Assembly: GCA_964520785.1 (NCBI GenBank)
Contig: CAZFQG010000088.1
Coordinates: 1-24,739 of the forward strand
Direction of reading: 5' to 3'
DNA: 24,739 nucleotides
Origin: CAZFQG01 sp964520785
GTDB taxonomy: Bacteria; Planctomycetota; Planctomycetia; Pirellulales; Thermoguttaceae
Shown here: in pieces, positions 23,297 through 24,739 of the stretch
Position numbering within the stretch: the stretch's first letter is position 1
How the letters are laid out: each line of letters starts with the position of its first letter
Position numbers and translations under genes: made by a program
The notes under the pieces: generated by a model
Told to the model about the DNA's origin: nothing
The model's database searches: none
The model's input: the letters and a program-made list of their open reading frames with translations, nothing else

Positions 23297-24622
23297 ATGC
23301 CTTTCAAACGCACTCGTCGCCGTTTTCTCCGTGAGACGGCCGTGGCTTCCCTCGCCGTCGGCGCGGCGCCAATCGTCTTCGCCGCGCCGGCGACGCCTCC
23401 CAGCGCGAAGCTGAACGTCGCCTCCATCGGTGTTGGGGGGCGCGGCCACGCGAATACGCGCGCGATGGCCGGCGAGAACCTCGTCGCGCTTTGCGACGTC
23501 GACGAAGGTTGCCTGAACCGCGCGGCCGAGGAGTTCCCCTCGGCGCGGAAATACGTCGACTTCCGTGAACTGCTCGACAAGGAGAAGGAACTGGACGCGG
23601 TCGTCGTCAGCACGCCGGACCACTGCCACGCCTTCGCGAGCGTTCCGGCGATGCGCAGAGGTCTCCACTGCTACTGCGAGAAGCCTCTGACCCACTCCGT
23701 CTGGGAAGCCCGGCTTATGGCCGAGACCGCGAAGAGGAACAAGGTCGTCACCCACATGGGAACGGGAGCCCAAAGCAGCGAGGGCCACATCCGAACGGTG
23801 GAGATGATCCGTGACGGCGCAATCGGCGACGTCACCGCCGCCCACGTTTGGACGAACCGTCCCATTTGGCCGCAGGGAATGGATCGGCCGGCGGGCGAAG
23901 ATCCGGTTCCGAAGGGCCTGAATTGGGACTTGTGGATTGGCCCCGCCCCGATGCGACCTTTCAAGGGCAGGTATGCGGAAGGCCGATTCAAGGACCAGCG
24001 CGTCTACCACCCGTTCGTTTGGCGCGGCTGGTGGGACTTTGGCACCGGGGCGTGCGGGGATATTGCGCCGCACAGCATGAACGTCGTCTTCTGGGCGCTT
24101 GAATTGGGGGCTCCGGCGACGGTGGAAGCGCAATGTTCCGGCATGAAAGCCGAATCCTTCCCCGACTGGAGCGTTATTACCTACCATTTTCCGGCGGAAG
24201 GGAAACGCAAGGCGATGGACATCGTCTGGTATGACGGCGGAAAAAGACCATCTTTGGAAATCACCGGGGGCAGGGAGGTGGGCGACAACGGTACGCTCTT
24301 CGTGGGCACGAAGGGGCTGCTCATGGTCGGGGCGGCCAAGCCCTACCCGGAAAAGGATTTCGCCGATTATGAACCGCCGGCGAAGACGTTCCGCCGTCGC
24401 GGAGAAATCCACCAGGCCTGGTTACAGGCCATAAAGAACGGCGACGACACCGGTTGCCCGTTCGAATACTCGGGCCCCATGACCGAGGCGTACCTCTTGG
24501 GCGATATCGCTCTGAAAGTGGAACGGAAGATTGAATGGAACGCGGCCGAAATGCGCGTCCTCAATTGCCCCGAGGCGAACCAGTACGTCAAACGCGAATA
24601 CCGGGACGGATGGACCCTTTGA
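23297..24622 (+). CDS. Tat-exported Gfo/Idh/MocA-family oxidoreductase
   Basis: A 441-residue NAD(P)-dependent oxidoreductase family member, probably acting on a sugar or sugar derivative. The N-terminus carries a twin-arginine signal: RTRRRFLRETA followed by a weakly hydrophobic stretch ASLAVGAAPIVFAA, so it is folded in the cytoplasm and exported. The Rossmann fold begins NVASIGVGGRGHANTRAM, with the acidic end LVALCDVDEG. The family motif EKP is in CYCEKPLTHSVWEA. Trp/Gly-rich segments (WDLWIGPAP, FVWRGWWDFGTGACGDIAPH) and the C-terminal beta-sheet domain follow; HSMNV after DIAPH fits planctomycete relatives. ATG 23297 has GGAG 7 bases upstream; longer frames lack the Tat motif at the start. 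Substrate is unknown. Confidence 0.92.
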   Translation: MPFKRTRRRFLRETAVASLAVGAAPIVFAAPATPPSAKLNVASIGVGGRGHANTRAMAGENLVALCDVDEGCLNRAAEEFPSARKYVDFRELLDKEKELDAVVVSTPDHCHAFASVPAMRRGLHCYCEKPLTHSVWEARLMAETAKRNKVVTHMGTGAQSSEGHIRTVEMIRDGAIGDVTAAHVWTNRPIWPQGMDRPAGEDPVPKGLNWDLWIGPAPMRPFKGRYAEGRFKDQRVYHPFVWRGWWDFGTGACGDIAPHSMNVVFWALELGAPATVEAQCSGMKAESFPDWSVITYHFPAEGKRKAMDIVWYDGGKRPSLEITGGREVGDNGTLFVGTKGLLMVGAAKPYPEKDFADYEPPAKTFRRRGEIHQAWLQAIKNGDDTGCPFEYSGPMTEAYLLGDIALKVERKIEWNAAEMRVLNCPEANQYVKREYRDGWTL

Positions 24623-24739
24623 CGGCCACCCCGTCCGGGTACCGCTCATTCCGCTTCGCCGGTGGCAAGATAGGCAATTTGTATAGGTCGTTCGCTCTGG
24701 TTTCGATTGCCGGGTCGTTGGCGTCGATCTAATGAAAGG

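Noticed and set aside
23168..24412. A 414-codon minus-strand frame opposite the oxidoreductase
   Set aside because: No motifs, while the plus strand shows a Tat signal, Rossmann motif and EKP.

Overview
The window reads as a chromosomal piece of a GC-rich bacterium of the phylum Planctomycetota, most likely near the Pirellulales (the rank below phylum is inference). The markers are a DUF1559 pilin-like protein ending in the planctomycete H-X9-DG signature, a LamG/dockerin protein with a PEP-CTERM sorting tail, a Tat-exported Gfo/Idh/MocA oxidoreductase, an isoleucyl-tRNA synthetase of the eukaryote-like class, and many starts without a clear Shine-Dalgarno sequence. No tRNA, rRNA, transposase or phage gene was recognised.

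Left part (1-9.2 kb). An unidentified conserved-looking protein (230-973) precedes dprA (1001-2122) on the plus strand. Convergent to them is a minus-strand block read right to left: ileS (7531-4058), purQ (3901-3128), two tandem paralogous small membrane proteins (3100-2864 and 2793-2515) and a 57-residue orphan (2450-2277). The second small membrane protein ends in what looks like a DUF1559 C-terminus. A strong minus-strand terminator separates ileS from a short orphan ORF (7948-7697). A plus-strand pair (8051-8737 and 8743-9153) encodes a double zinc-ribbon membrane protein and a small Cys-rich protein, closed by a textbook terminator.

Middle part (9.2-15 kb), all minus strand: an RhlE-like DEAD-box helicase with a long leader, a secreted parallel beta-helix protein, and nadB (L-aspartate oxidase). 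nadB is full length and well conserved but carries an in-frame TAG at codon 53, just after its FAD-binding motif.

Right part (15-24.7 kb). A minus-strand block runs LacI-family regulator, LamG/dockerin/PEP-CTERM protein, DUF1559 protein, secreted glycerophosphodiesterase, carbon-nitrogen hydrolase and an OPA-type MFS transporter; the last two share a TGATG junction. A perfect 16-bp palindrome lies 2 bp upstream of lacI, and a 14/16 copy lies upstream of the LamG gene, so the regulator probably controls itself and that surface protein. The phosphodiesterase and OPA-type carrier resemble the GlpQ/GlpT pairing. A Tat-exported oxidoreductase diverges from lacI at the right edge.

I found no convincing multi-gene novel system. 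The points most worth a second look are the nadB amber codon, the shared LacI operator, the chimeric membrane/DUF1559 ORF, a possible decayed CRISPR repeat at the left edge, and several small palindromic repeats in the gaps.
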